Below, one piece after another: positions 1 through 9,634 of a stretch of 44,175 nt of DNA; the first letter of the stretch is position 1; every line of letters begins with the position of its first letter. A program made the position numbers and the translations under genes. The notes below the pieces were generated by a model. The model did not search any database and was not told the origin of the DNA. It was given only the letters and a program-made list of their open reading frames with translations. The DNA lies in the NCBI GenBank assembly GCA_025454175.1, contig JALOOX010000025.1:1-44175 (forward strand), written 5' to 3'. Source of the DNA: Syntrophobacteraceae bacterium. Its GTDB lineage: Bacteria > Desulfobacterota > Syntrophobacteria > Syntrophobacterales > Syntrophobacteraceae.

Positions 1-276
1 AGACTGGATCAACCAGATTCGCTGGTGTGGAGACTCTCAACGGCGGATTCTTCCTCAGTGCAGGGGCGATTTCTCCCGTTTGCGTGGTTGTCCGATCACC
101 GACCTCACGACCCAATTGCCTTGATCGGGTTCCATAATTGCTGCCTGCCTTCATTGAAAGCCCAACCTGTCGCTCAAAATGACCCGCAACCAGTGGCGCC
201 ATCGAAGTCGATCTCGAATATGCTGGTTCGCGCGGGCCGTTTCGCTCTGCGTTAGGCAGTCATCTGGAGGAAAGAA

Positions 277-780
277 ATGGAAAGTCAAGATCGTTACCGG
301 CAAGGTTGGGAAAGACTTAAAGAAGTTGATGGAGAAGCTGGAGAGCGGGTCATAGAGAGTCTGGGAGATATAGTACCTGATTTTGCCCGCTACTTGATTG
401 AGCTCCCGTATGGAGATATCTACTGTCATCCCGCCCTCGATCTTAAGTCCCGCGAAAATGCCGTTGTTGCAGCACTCACAGCGCTTGGTAATGCAGCTCC
501 GCAATTGAAGGTACACATTCATGGAGCACTGAACGTCGGCTGCACCCGCCAGGAAGTTGTCGAAGTCATCATGCAACTGACGGTTTATGCTGGATTCCCA
601 GCAGCGCTTAATGGGCTGTTTGCTGCAAAAGAGGTCTTCAAAGAGTGTGATGGCTTAGGGAAAAGTTACCGACAGATCAAGCATTTGTGTGCGGGATGCA
701 GTCCCGGAATCGTTACAGGCAAAGCGGCTTCACCTTTCCGAAGCCAGGTCTGCATGAAACTGCTATCCTTTCACCCCTGA
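277..780 (+). CDS. Carboxymuconolactone decarboxylase (CMD) family protein with atypical C-terminal tail
   Basis: Small all-helical protein of the CMD/AhpD-like superfamily. Residues 20-125 carry the family core, including [12 protein letters not shown] and a [10 protein letters not shown] segment; the same landmarks recur in the paralogue at 20060-20482. The AhpD CxxC pair is absent, so peroxidase activity is not implied and the substrate is unknown. An AGGAGGAAAG-like ribosome site lies just before the ATG. The core ends near residue 127, yet the frame runs on for about 40 residues of low-complexity, unrelated sequence to residue 167. A hairpin (GGCTTC at 726-731 pairing with GAAGCC at 740-745) sits inside this tail. 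I infer that the original stop was lost and the frame now reads into former intergenic DNA. The next gene is convergent and ends 28 bp away. Confidence 0.8.
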   Translation: MESQDRYRQGWERLKEVDGEAGERVIESLGDIVPDFARYLIELPYGDIYCHPALDLKSRENAVVAALTALGNAAPQLKVHIHGALNVGCTRQEVVEVIMQLTVYAGFPAALNGLFAAKEVFKECDGLGKSYRQIKHLCAGCSPGIVTGKAASPFRSQVCMKLLSFHP

Positions 781-807
781 CCAGTTCGCACGGTCAGGAT
801 TCGTGGT

Positions 808-2892
808 TCAGCTGCCGGGCCGGAGCAGCAGGCGGGCGTCGAGGGCCAGGGCGCCGCGGCCGTCGTCGCCGAGGGTCACGGGGTTGAGGTCCAGCTCGGC
901 GATCCGGGGAAAGCGGTGCATGAGGAGCGAGACCTGCGTGAGGATGCAGGCCGCAGCCTCGATGTCCGCCTCGGGCATGCCGCGAAAGGCCCCGAGGATG
1001 CGCGCCCCGGAAAGCTCCCGGAGCATGCCTCGAGCGGCCTCCATTCCGACCGGAGCGAGCCGCATGCTCACGTCTTTGAGGACTTCGACCATGATGCCCC
1101 CGAGGCCGGCCAGGACCACCGGCCCGAAAGACAAGTCGCTTTTCCCTCCGATGATCAGCTCACGCGATGAAGCAGCCATTTTCTGGACCAGAACGCCCTC
1201 CACATCGGGGGCCAGCCGGCTCAGCCCTTGCCAGTGCGCTTCGAGCCCGGCCGGTCCGGCCACGTTCAAAACCACGGCGCCCTTTTCGGACTTGTGAAGC
1301 AGGGACTGTCCGACGGCCTTGAGAGCCACCGGATAGCCGATACCCCGAGCAGCCTCCAGGGCATCCGGAAGGCCGGATGTCATTTTCCAGGGGACCGTCG
1401 GGATGGAGATCCGGTCCATGAGCTCCAGGGCCTCGTGCAGCAGGGGCTGGCGATTCTCCCGCGCGAAGGTGCTCAGCCAGGCAGCGGCTTCCTCGCTCCA
1501 GGGGGGTGCGGACACGGAGGGCAGCTCCATTCGCCTCGCCTCGACAGCCTTCGCATGATCCAACTGGAGGGCAAGGGCTTCCACGGCCTGACCGGGCTCG
1601 GAGAAAAACGGAAAGTCGGCCTCCCGTCTCAGGAAGACCAGCTCCTCGAAGGGGATTTCCACTACCATGGCGACGGGCTTTCGAACCCGCCACGACAACT
1701 CCCACAGATCCTGCAGCAGCTTCCTGGAAGCCTCCCGCTCGACCACCATGTGAGAGACATGGATGAAGACGGCCCCGTGGATGTCATCCTGGCGCAGAAC
1801 GCTCTCCACCACCTCGAAGTTGAACGGCATGTCGTAGAGGTCGCCGAGATCCATGGGGTTCCCCAGGCGGATGACCCCGGCCCGAAGGCGCTCCTGGATG
1901 GTTTCGAGGAGCCCTCCGTCAAACGGAGGAAGCTGAAAACCGTGGCGGGCGCAGGCGTCAGCCGCCAGCACGGCGTGGCCACCCGAGCGGGAGACCACGG
2001 CGAGGTTCTTCCCCTGGAGGCGCGGCATGGAAAAGGCGCGGATGGCGTTGACGGCCTCGGCGACGGATTGGGCCCGAACGATGCCGACCTCCCGGCACAC
2101 CGCATCCACCACGGCGTCGTCCCCGGCGAGAGCCGCCGTGTGGGACTGGGCGATGGTCTGGCTGAGGGGGCTCGTGAAGGACTTGAGCAGCACGATGGGC
2201 TTGGAGCTTCCGCGTGCCGCCTCGGCGAATTCCCGGCCGCGCTTGAAATCTTCGAGATAGAAGAAAATAATCTCCGTTTCGGGGTCATCCAGGAGAAATT
2301 TCAGAAAATCGACCTCGTCGAGGTTCAGCTTGTTGCCCATGCTCACGAGCTTGCTCACGCCGATGCCCGAGGAGCTCAGCCCCTCGCCCAGGGTGAGCCC
2401 CACGCCGCCGCTCTGGGCAAAGACGCTCACCCTGCCCTGCCTGTACGGGGTCGGGAGGGCGACGAACGGCGCATAGAAGCCCGTTTGCGCATGGATCGCA
2501 CCGATACAGTTGGGGCCCAGGAAACGGATGCCGAAGCGGCTGGAGACTTCGATCAGCTGTCTTTCGAGCTCCCGACCCTCGGAGCCGAGCTCCCGGAATC
2601 CGCCGGTCTGGACGATGGCCCGGCAAATGCCTTTCTCCCCGCACTGGGTCAGGACTTCCGGGACGACGCGGGCGGGAGTGAGAATCACCGCCAGGTCCAC
2701 GGGCTTCGGCACCTCCGCGACCGAGCGGTGAATCGCCCGCCCCAGCACCTCGCCTCCCCGGGGTCCCACCGGATGGATTTCTCCCTGGAAGCCGAAGCGC
2801 ACCAGGTTGCTCACGATGTTCTTCCCGAGATTGTCCTCGGATTCCGAGACTCCGATCACGGCGACGGACTGGGGGGAAAAGAGCTTGTGCAT
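808..2892 (-). CDS. Acyl-CoA synthetase (NDP-forming), acetate--CoA ligase family
   Basis: Single-chain ADP/NDP-forming acyl-CoA synthetase of 694 residues, which interconverts acyl-CoA + NDP + Pi with free acid + CoA + NTP. Domain order: CoA-binding Rossmann domain (about 1-130, with AVIGVS near the start), succinyl-CoA-ligase-like domain (about 145-300) and C-terminal ATP-grasp domain (about 465-690). The segment SHTAALAGDDA puts His251 where this family has its phosphohistidine. The length is normal for the fused alpha-beta form. The ATG has AAGGAAA 5 bases upstream. It lies downstream of two class III CoA-transferase genes on the same strand, after a 365-bp gap, so it may share their transcript. 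In a fermentative or syntrophic cell it could conserve energy from the acyl-CoA that those enzymes handle; the acid itself is not evident from sequence. Confidence 0.9.
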   Translation of the reverse strand: MHKLFSPQSVAVIGVSESEDNLGKNIVSNLVRFGFQGEIHPVGPRGGEVLGRAIHRSVAEVPKPVDLAVILTPARVVPEVLTQCGEKGICRAIVQTGGFRELGSEGRELERQLIEVSSRFGIRFLGPNCIGAIHAQTGFYAPFVALPTPYRQGRVSVFAQSGGVGLTLGEGLSSSGIGVSKLVSMGNKLNLDEVDFLKFLLDDPETEIIFFYLEDFKRGREFAEAARGSSKPIVLLKSFTSPLSQTIAQSHTAALAGDDAVVDAVCREVGIVRAQSVAEAVNAIRAFSMPRLQGKNLAVVSRSGGHAVLAADACARHGFQLPPFDGGLLETIQERLRAGVIRLGNPMDLGDLYDMPFNFEVVESVLRQDDIHGAVFIHVSHMVVEREASRKLLQDLWELSWRVRKPVAMVVEIPFEELVFLRREADFPFFSEPGQAVEALALQLDHAKAVEARRMELPSVSAPPWSEEAAAWLSTFARENRQPLLHEALELMDRISIPTVPWKMTSGLPDALEAARGIGYPVALKAVGQSLLHKSEKGAVVLNVAGPAGLEAHWQGLSRLAPDVEGVLVQKMAASSRELIIGGKSDLSFGPVVLAGLGGIMVEVLKDVSMRLAPVGMEAARGMLRELSGARILGAFRGMPEADIEAAACILTQVSLLMHRFPRIAELDLNPVTLGDDGRGALALDARLLLRPGS

Positions 2893-3106
2893 GGATTTTC
2901 CTTCGTTGGCGGAAACGATGTTCAGTCAACAGGCAATGAGAGAGAGGCAGTGGCTCGATGTCACCGAGCCAAATGCAGCCTCACAAAATTGGGTGCCTGC
3001 TCTGATTGCCATTCCCGCAGATCCCTGAAGGGGGAAGACAAAACCAACCGGGCATCGCCACCCAGCCGATCCAGTAAAATCGGGCGTACAATGATCGCCC
3101 GGATCA

Positions 3107-3138
3107 GCCGGCTCCCAAGCTCGAGCTTGGGAGCCGGC
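3107..3138. repeat. Perfect 32-bp palindrome (dispersed-repeat-like)
   Basis: The sequence from GCCGGCTCCCAAGCT through its exact reverse complement, joined at a central CG, is a perfect 32-bp inverted repeat. The core CCCAAGCT..AGCTTGGG resembles a dispersed palindrome I recall from many bacterial genomes, but this was not searched. There is no T-tract, so a classical terminator is unlikely. Confidence 0.75.
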
Positions 3139-3210
3139 GAACTGCACCGGTACTGGAACGAGCCCGGCGAGTGGCGGACTCCACCGGGCTCCACGTCTCA
3201 TTGGGGACCC

Positions 3211-3248
3211 GAAATCCAGAATCCAGTATCAAGAATCCAGAATCCAAG
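3211..3248. repeat. Short tandem/interspersed AATCCAG repeats
   Basis: Four near-identical 7-mers (AATCCAG three times, then AATCCAA), two of them directly adjacent, lie just beyond the 3' end of the CoA-transferase gene. This is a low-complexity repeat with no assigned function. Confidence 0.6.
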
Positions 3249-3257
3249 ATCACAATC

Positions 3258-4679
3258 TCAGACCACTCCCCGGTCCTTGAGCTCGGAGAGCCTGGCGCCT
3301 CCGAGGCCGAGATATTTCTGGTAGATGTATTCGTTGTCGGCTCCCACGGGGCGGCAGACCCACTTGATGCGGCCCGGGGTCCCGGTCATGGCCTTGAACG
3401 TCGAGCTCTGGACCAGCACTTCGCCGTAATGGGGGTCGTTCATGGTCACGAAGGTTCGCCGCTCCTTCCAGTGCTCGCGCTGGAGCACCTCGAGGGGGGT
3501 CTCGAGCCTCCCCGTGGCGACGGTTCCCTTCTTGTCCGGCCGTTTGCTGTAGTCCGTGATCATCTGGAGGATTTCCTCCGAGGTGTACTGAGTCGTGACC
3601 TTTTCGATCTCATGCTGGATCTTGGGCTGGTTCTCGGGGGTGAGCCGCTCCTTGATGGTGGGGAACATCCCCTTGAGGTCCGGCCGGTTCAGCACCTCGC
3701 AGAGGGCCGACCAGTTGGGGTCCGTGAAGCCGGATATGAACGTGTAGCCGTCCTTGCACTTGACGTAGGTGTAGGGGAACACGGCGTAATCGTAGTTTCC
3801 GGCCCGGGGCATCTGGTTTCCGGACATGTGGAAGTACTGCATGGCGTAGTTCGAGATGGCGAGAAGGCCCTCGGGCGGGGAGCAGTCGATGAACTGGCCC
3901 TTGCCCGTCTTTCGTTTATGGAACATGGCGCTCATGATCCCGAAGGCAGCCCAGGCGCCTCCCGTGTACCAGCCCATCCAGTTGCCCTGCCGCAGCGGCT
4001 TCTTGAGCTCGTTGGGAACTTCCGGATCCAGCTCGGGCTCGCCCGTGATGGACATGATGATCCCCCGGGCCTGGTTCACGATGTCGTAGTCCGGCTGACC
4101 GGCGTGCTTTTCCGAGTCCTCCCCGAACTGTCCGTAGGTGTGCACGGCACAGTGGATGAGGCCGGGGTTCACCTCGCGAAGATCCCTGTAGCCCACGCCG
4201 AGACCGTCGAGGAAGCCCGGCTTGGTGGTTTCGATGAGGACATCCGCGTGGGTGGCCAGCCGTTTGAATAGCCCGGCGCCTTCCTCGCTCCCGACATCCA
4301 GGGTGATGTGGCTCTTGTTGCGCCCTTCCACCAGGTAGGCCAGGCCCGTATCCTGGACCATCATGCCGTAGGGGCTCATCTTGCGGGCGACGTCGCCCCC
4401 CGGCGGCTCGATCCGGATGACCTCGGCGCCCATCTCGGACAGGATCGACGAGGCGAAAATCCCCGCGAAGCTCCCGCTGCTCGCATCGATCACGATCATG
4501 TCATCGAGGGCTTCGGGCTTTTTGGTGATTTCATCGGGGTTCGTGTCCCGGTGGGCCCACCGGGCGTATTCCCGGTTGATGGCCATGCCGACGATGTGCT
4601 CATCGGTCAGAATATTCTGTTCAAGGTCCGGGCCCTCGAATTCGTAGCCCGAGACTCCTGCATGCTTGTCGTCTGCCAT
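3258..4679 (-). CDS. CaiB/BaiF (class III) CoA-transferase-like protein lacking the catalytic Asp
   Basis: 473-residue class III CoA-transferase fold. The start at 4679 is set by AAGGAGG 7 bases before the ATG; an upstream extension to 4898 overlaps the preceding gene and is unlikely. Family landmarks are [12 protein letters not shown] (residues 85-96), YDIVNQ (198-203) and KGQFIDCSP. Active enzymes of this family carry an Asp in the segment before the GQFID helix (Asp169 in formyl-CoA transferase Frc). The aligned segment here reads NWMGWYTGG (233-241) and has no Asp, whereas the upstream partner keeps one. It is 38 bases downstream of that partner, so co-translation as a heteromer is likely. 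It may be a structural or substrate-binding subunit rather than a free-standing transferase. Confidence 0.88.
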   Translation of the reverse strand: MADDKHAGVSGYEFEGPDLEQNILTDEHIVGMAINREYARWAHRDTNPDEITKKPEALDDMIVIDASSGSFAGIFASSILSEMGAEVIRIEPPGGDVARKMSPYGMMVQDTGLAYLVEGRNKSHITLDVGSEEGAGLFKRLATHADVLIETTKPGFLDGLGVGYRDLREVNPGLIHCAVHTYGQFGEDSEKHAGQPDYDIVNQARGIIMSITGEPELDPEVPNELKKPLRQGNWMGWYTGGAWAAFGIMSAMFHKRKTGKGQFIDCSPPEGLLAISNYAMQYFHMSGNQMPRAGNYDYAVFPYTYVKCKDGYTFISGFTDPNWSALCEVLNRPDLKGMFPTIKERLTPENQPKIQHEIEKVTTQYTSEEILQMITDYSKRPDKKGTVATGRLETPLEVLQREHWKERRTFVTMNDPHYGEVLVQSSTFKAMTGTPGRIKWVCRPVGADNEYIYQKYLGLGGARLSELKDRGVV

Positions 4680-4717
4680 GGTCTTGCCTCCTTGTCTCGC
4701 GGTTTGGATCCTTGGAT

Positions 4718-6052
4718 CTACGGATATTTCACGCCTCGCCTGCCGTCCCAGTCCGGGGGCGGGCAATGGGAAGGGATCTTCGGGTTCCACTGGAAGATGA
4801 CCCCCTTCTCGGCCAGTTCCTTGACTCTCTCCGAGGAAAGCCCCAGGATTTTGGTGAGCACATACTCGTTGTCCATGCCGATGGGACGCGCGGCCCACTT
4901 GAGCTTTCCGGGGGTTTCGCTGAGCCTGGGCGGGTAGCAGGGCTCGGTCATCTCTCCGTAGAGCGCATCGTCATACGTCTGGACGCTCCCGCGTTCGCGG
5001 AAATGCTCGCTGTGATACACGTCCTTCACCCGGAGCACGCGGGAGGCGGCAAAACCGTGGCGTGAGGCGAGGTCCTCGATTTCCGAAACATTTTTCGTTG
5101 CGGCCCAGGCTCCCACGGCTGCCAGAACTTCGCGGGCGGGCTCGTCGGGGAGGCGGTCCTCGGGGTTCGGGTATTTGGCAAAGAGGCCGGGAGCACCCAT
5201 GGCGACGCAAAGGCCCTCGAACTCCGGGCGGCTGAAGGCAGCCAGCGCCACCCAGCCGTCCGCGCAGTCGAAAAGGTCAGAGGGGCACACGGCGAGGTCG
5301 CGGTTGCCGCTTCTCGGCCTGTCCTCACCCGTTCTCGAGGCATAGAGCCAGGTCCAGTCCAGGAAGCGGATGACGTTTTCAACCTGCGAGTAGTCGATGA
5401 ACTGGCCCTCGCCGGTGCGCTCGCGATAGTTCAGGGCGGCCAGGATGGCGTTGGCGCACATGATGGCCGTGATCCAGTCGGCGATCCAGACCCCCGACTT
5501 GATGGGGCCCCGCCCCTCGAAGCCGGTGATGGGCGAAAGCGCCCCCATGCTCTGGGCCACCGCATCGTAGGAAGCCCTTCCCGTCCAGGGCCCCCAGCTG
5601 CCGTAGCCCGAAACGTGGAGCTGGATGATGCGGGGATTGATCTCCTTGAGCTCGGGATAGCTGATGCCCCACTCCTTCATGCGACCGGGAGTCAGGTTGT
5701 CCACCACGACGTCCGAGCGTTTCACGAGGTCCAGGAAAAGCTCCTTGGCCTTTGGATGCCCCAGGTGCATGCCCACCCAGTACTTGTTGTGGTTCTGCTC
5801 CTGGAGGCCAGGGGAAAGGTTCTTCCAGAAATAGGCGAACGGTGTCACGAACCGCATCTGCTCGCCCCTCTGCCCCTCGAACTTGATCACTTCGGCGCCG
5901 AATTCGGCAAGGTAGTCGCAGGCCGCCGGACCGAGCACGACGTAGCAGACTTCCAGGATTCGGATGCCTTTCAGCGGCTGCGGCTTGTCCAGCAGCGCTT
6001 CGGCGTCGAAGAGTTGCTTCATGAAGCCGTGGTAAGATTCTTCCTGTTCCAT
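4718..6052 (-). CDS. CaiB/BaiF (class III) CoA-transferase, catalytic-type subunit
   Basis: 444-residue class III CoA-transferase that would move CoA between carboxylic acids through an aspartyl-CoA intermediate. Visible landmarks: [22 protein letters not shown] at residues 31-52 (family N-terminal motif), YDAVAQSMG (162-170), then VWIADWITA with Asp192 at the expected catalytic position, followed by [17 protein letters not shown] precedes the ATG at 6052. It is the first gene of a minus-strand cluster, followed 38 bases later by a second CoA-transferase-like gene without the Asp and then by an NDP-forming acyl-CoA synthetase. The donor and acceptor acids cannot be read from sequence. Paired subunits of this kind have precedent in benzylsuccinate CoA-transferase (BbsEF). 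Confidence 0.9.
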   Translation of the reverse strand: MEQEESYHGFMKQLFDAEALLDKPQPLKGIRILEVCYVVLGPAACDYLAEFGAEVIKFEGQRGEQMRFVTPFAYFWKNLSPGLQEQNHNKYWVGMHLGHPKAKELFLDLVKRSDVVVDNLTPGRMKEWGISYPELKEINPRIIQLHVSGYGSWGPWTGRASYDAVAQSMGALSPITGFEGRGPIKSGVWIADWITAIMCANAILAALNYRERTGEGQFIDYSQVENVIRFLDWTWLYASRTGEDRPRSGNRDLAVCPSDLFDCADGWVALAAFSRPEFEGLCVAMGAPGLFAKYPNPEDRLPDEPAREVLAAVGAWAATKNVSEIEDLASRHGFAASRVLRVKDVYHSEHFRERGSVQTYDDALYGEMTEPCYPPRLSETPGKLKWAARPIGMDNEYVLTKILGLSSERVKELAEKGVIFQWNPKIPSHCPPPDWDGRRGVKYP

Positions 6053-6616
6053 GCATTACCTCCTGTCACTGTGAGCTTGGAATGAGATGATCAAGGGTTC
6101 ACCTCCCTGGCCCAGTTCCGAGGAAGACAATTCTCACTCAGAACTGTTATGGTGATGCCCGCGGCGAAGAAGGCTGTTCCTCCTGTCACACCGCAGACAA
6201 TGCCATTCGCGGCGGCCCTTGCCGGCGCCGTCCCGCGGCATGGTCGGGAGAGGATACGCTTCCGCGTTCAAGAGGACAAGGGAAGAAGAGCGAGGCAGCT
6301 CGGTTGAGCCACCGCTCCCGACCTGCCCGCCCTATTTTGCGCGGCTTGAACCCCTGGATCCTGCCCGTCGAGGTCCAGGGGAGGTTTCATGGCGATGCGG
6401 TCGCCGAAAAAGCGGGCCTCGATGAAGCCCTTTGCGGTCCGAATTCCCCTTCACATTGCCGCCACAAGCGCTTAGATTCTAATGCATTCGAGAAGCGCAC
6501 CACGGATTGGACATCAATGCGCATGGCACAAGCTGAAACATTTGACGGAATCCATGCACGCAGAGCATCAGGCTTCAGACGATCATGCGGAGCATAATCC
6601 ACCCAGGAGGAGTTTA
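6053..6616. other. Intergenic gap between divergent genes
   Basis: 564 bases separate the CoA-transferase cluster from the protease gene. A hairpin (CCCCTGGA 6351-6358 with TCCAGGGG 6374-6381) is present. A 28-codon frame at 6389-6475 begins 4 bases after GGGGAGG, so a tiny peptide is possible but unproven. A sigma70-like promoter candidate lies at 6450-6478. Nothing else is recognisable. Confidence 0.5.
6450..6478 (+). promoter_or_regulatory. Candidate sigma70-type promoter for the M16 protease
   Basis: TTCACA (5/6 to consensus) at 6450-6455 and TAGATT (4/6) at 6473-6478 with a 17-base spacer, about 140 bases before the start codon. Confidence 0.35.
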
Positions 6617-9556
6617 ATGGCATTGGAATACGGATTCGAGCTGCTGAGGGAGCAGGAAATACCCGAGATCAAGACCCTGGCCAGGGTTTACCGGCATGCG
6701 GCCACGGGAGCCGAGCTGCTCTCGCTCATCAACGACGACGAAAACAAGGTCTTCGGCATCGTCTTTCGCACCCCGCCCGGGGATTCCACGGGCGTCGCCC
6801 ACATTCTCGAGCACTCGGTGCTCTGCGGATCGCGGAAGTACCCCGTCAAGGAGCCCTTCGTGGAGCTGCTCAAGGGGTCCCTCAAAACCTTTCTGAACGC
6901 CTTCACTTACCCCGACAAGACCTGCTACCCGGTGGCCAGCCAGAATTTGCAGGATTTCTACAACCTCATCGACGTCTACCTCGACGCAGTTCTCCACCCC
7001 CGCATCACGCCCCGCATTTTCGAGCAGGAGGGGTGGCACCACGACATCGAGGACCCCGAGGCTCCGCTGAGCTTCAAGGGGGTGGTCTACAACGAGATGA
7101 AGGGAGCTTACTCCTCCCCCGACACGCTGCTCGCCGAATACTCCCAGCAGTCCCTCTTTCCGGACGTCACCTACGGGCTGGATTCGGGCGGCGACCCGAA
7201 GGTCATCCCTTCCCTGACCTACGAGCAGTTCAAATCCTTTCACGAGCAGTTTTACCATCCTTCAAACGCCAGGATCTTCTTCTACGGCGACGATGATCCG
7301 CGGGAGCGGTTGCGCCTCATGAACGCTGCCCTGGAGGATTTCACCTTCAGAAAACCCGATTCGGCGATTCCCCTGCAGCCGGCGTTCGATTCTCCGCTGG
7401 AAATCACGAGGTTCTATGCCGCTGCAGGAGACGGCGCGCCGGGAAGCTCCGATGCTTCCAAGGCCATGGCCACGGTCAACTGGCTTCTGGGCGAAACCCT
7501 GGATCCCGAGATGAACCTCGCCCTCAGCATCCTGAATCATTCCCTGCTCGGCATGCCGGGGGCCCCCTTGAGGAAGGCCCTCATCGAGTCGGGTCTGGGC
7601 GATGACCTGGCGGGCCACGGCCTCGAGGACGAGCTGCGCCAGATGTTCTTCTCCGTCGGCCTCAAGGGCATTCGGGCGGAAGACGGCGCCCGTGTCCAGG
7701 CGCTCATCCTCGACACCCTCACTCAGCTCGCCCGGGACGGCATCGACGAAGATACGGTCGATGCCTCCGTGAACACCCTGGAGTTCCGGCTCCGGGAGAA
7801 CAACACGGGCATGTATCCCCGCGGGCTGGTACTCATGCTTCGAGCCCTCACGACCTGGCTCTACGACGGGGATCCCCTTTCACATCTCGCCTTCGAAAAA
7901 CCCCTTGCCGCCGTCAAGGCCCGGATCCGGTCCGACAAGGGTTATCTCCCGCAGTTCATCGAATCCATGCTGCTCGGAAACCCGCACCGGACCACGGTAT
8001 TGCTCAAACCCGACCCTGAGCTGGGCCGGCGCGAGGATTCCGAGGTACGGGAACGGCTGGATGCGCTCAAGAAGCAGCTCAGCGAGGCGGATGTGCGGAA
8101 GCTCGTCCAGGACACCCTGGAGCTGCGGGAGCTCCAGACCCGGCCCGACCCGCCCGAAGCCCTGGCCACCATCCCCATGCTGAGAGTCGAGGACCTGGAA
8201 CGGTTCAACAAGGTCCTCCCCATCGAAGTCAGCCGGGCAGGAGCCACAAAGCTGCTCACCCACGACATCTTCACCAACGGGATCCTTTACCTGGACCTCG
8301 GCTTCGACCTCCACGTTCTGCCGGGGGAGCTTCTGCCCTACGTTTCCCTGCTCGGACGCACCTTCACGGAAATGGGAACGGAAAAGGAGGACTATGTGCG
8401 GCTCAGTCAGCGCATCGGCCGCAGGACGGGGGGAATCCACCCGGAGCTTTTCGCATCCACCAGGGCCGACAGCAGAGACAGTGTGCCCTGGCTCTTCCTG
8501 CGCGGCAAGGCCATGACCCACCAGGCTCCCGACCTCCTGGACATTCTGCGGGACCTGCTGCTTTCGGTGCGCCTGGACAATCCCGACAGATTCCGCCAGA
8601 TGGCCCTCGAGGAAAAAGCGCGCGTCGAGCAGCGACTGGTGCCCAACGGGCACCAGTTTGTCAGCCTGCGCATCAAGTCGCATTTCAATGAGTCGGACTG
8701 GTTTGCCGAGCAGGTCAGCGGTGTCAGCTACCTCTTTTTCCTGAGAGATCTGGTCCGCCGGCTGGACGAGGACTGGCCAGGCGTCCTGCGGGACCTGGAA
8801 ACGGTCCGCGCCATGCTTGTGGACGGCCGCAACATGATCGCCAACGCGACCTGCGACGGAAACGACTGGCAGCGGATCGAGTCACCCTTGAAGGGCTTCA
8901 TCGGGGAGCTGCCTCAACGCGGCCAGGGCAAGCCCCGCACCGTCGCATGGCATCGGGAATCCCCACCCCTTTTCGAGGGGTTGTCGATTCCAAGCCAGGT
9001 GAATTACGTGGGAAAGGGCATGAATCTCTTTGACCTGGGGTACCCGTGCCATGGGTCCGCCCTGGTGGCGGCGGCATACCTGCGCACGACCTGGCTCTGG
9101 GAGCGGGTGCGAGTCCATGGAGGAGCTTATGGGGCCTTTTCACAGCTGGACCGCCATTCGGGCAGCCTGGTCTTCGTCTCGTATCGCGACCCCAATCTCG
9201 AAAATACCCTGGATATCTTCGACCGATCCGGGGAGTTCCTCCGCGGGAGCACCCTCAATGATGACGAGATCGCCAAGGCCGTGATCGGCGCCATCGGTCA
9301 GCTGGACGCTTACCTGCTTCCCGACGCCAAGGGCTACAAGTCCATGCTGCGTTATCTCAAGGGCGTGTCCGAGGAGGACCGCCAGAGACTCAGGGACGAG
9401 GTGCTCGCCACAACCGCCGCCGATTTCAGGGCGTTCGCCGATATACTGGACCAGTTGAAGGATCGCGGCATCGTCAAGGTACTGGGCTCCGACCGGGCCA
9501 TCGAAGCGTCGATGTCGGAGAAACCGGGATGGCTTCACGTTCTCAAGGTGCTGTGA
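6617..9556 (+). CDS. Presequence protease-like M16C metallopeptidase
   Basis: 979-residue insulinase-superfamily zinc protease of the PreP/M16C type, which degrades peptides inside a closed chamber made of two halves. The inverted zinc motif HxxEH is HILEH (His62, Glu65, His66), and Glu160 in YNEMKGAYSSP is the likely third ligand. The N-terminal catalytic half is followed by the linker and the degenerate C-terminal half, matching the usual length of about 970-1000 residues. The start at 6617 follows AGGAGG by 6 bases; an in-frame upstream ATG at 6482 has no such site and no homologous sequence. There is no signal peptide, so a cytoplasmic peptide-turnover role is inferred. A HAD phosphatase gene follows 78 bases downstream on the same strand. 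Confidence 0.93.
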   Translation: MALEYGFELLREQEIPEIKTLARVYRHAATGAELLSLINDDENKVFGIVFRTPPGDSTGVAHILEHSVLCGSRKYPVKEPFVELLKGSLKTFLNAFTYPDKTCYPVASQNLQDFYNLIDVYLDAVLHPRITPRIFEQEGWHHDIEDPEAPLSFKGVVYNEMKGAYSSPDTLLAEYSQQSLFPDVTYGLDSGGDPKVIPSLTYEQFKSFHEQFYHPSNARIFFYGDDDPRERLRLMNAALEDFTFRKPDSAIPLQPAFDSPLEITRFYAAAGDGAPGSSDASKAMATVNWLLGETLDPEMNLALSILNHSLLGMPGAPLRKALIESGLGDDLAGHGLEDELRQMFFSVGLKGIRAEDGARVQALILDTLTQLARDGIDEDTVDASVNTLEFRLRENNTGMYPRGLVLMLRALTTWLYDGDPLSHLAFEKPLAAVKARIRSDKGYLPQFIESMLLGNPHRTTVLLKPDPELGRREDSEVRERLDALKKQLSEADVRKLVQDTLELRELQTRPDPPEALATIPMLRVEDLERFNKVLPIEVSRAGATKLLTHDIFTNGILYLDLGFDLHVLPGELLPYVSLLGRTFTEMGTEKEDYVRLSQRIGRRTGGIHPELFASTRADSRDSVPWLFLRGKAMTHQAPDLLDILRDLLLSVRLDNPDRFRQMALEEKARVEQRLVPNGHQFVSLRIKSHFNESDWFAEQVSGVSYLFFLRDLVRRLDEDWPGVLRDLETVRAMLVDGRNMIANATCDGNDWQRIESPLKGFIGELPQRGQGKPRTVAWHRESPPLFEGLSIPSQVNYVGKGMNLFDLGYPCHGSALVAAAYLRTTWLWERVRVHGGAYGAFSQLDRHSGSLVFVSYRDPNLENTLDIFDRSGEFLRGSTLNDDEIAKAVIGAIGQLDAYLLPDAKGYKSMLRYLKGVSEEDRQRLRDEVLATTAADFRAFADILDQLKDRGIVKVLGSDRAIEASMSEKPGWLHVLKVL

Positions 9557-9634
9557 CCCTGTGGGATGTGCCACGAATGGTGCGCCAGTGACACCAGTGG
9601 CGTCATGCGCCTCCGTGGCGAAAGGAGGATCTCC

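Larger units (their letters stand above)
2893..3257. other. Intergenic gap with hairpin, perfect palindrome and short direct repeats
   Basis: No convincing gene in 365 bases. It holds a hairpin (GGCTCG at 2952-2957 with CGAGCC at 2965-2970), the 32-bp palindrome at 3107-3138 and AATCCAG/AATCCAA repeats at 3211-3248. No clear promoter for the acyl-CoA synthetase was seen. Confidence 0.6.

Noticed and set aside
25..255. Open frame of 76 codons at the left edge
   Set aside because: No ribosome site, no domain and composition like intergenic DNA.
1228..3324. Long plus-strand open frame antisense to the acyl-CoA synthetase
   Set aside because: It mirrors a clear gene on the other strand, has biased composition (His, Gly, Asp rich) and no domain; such shadows are common at high GC.
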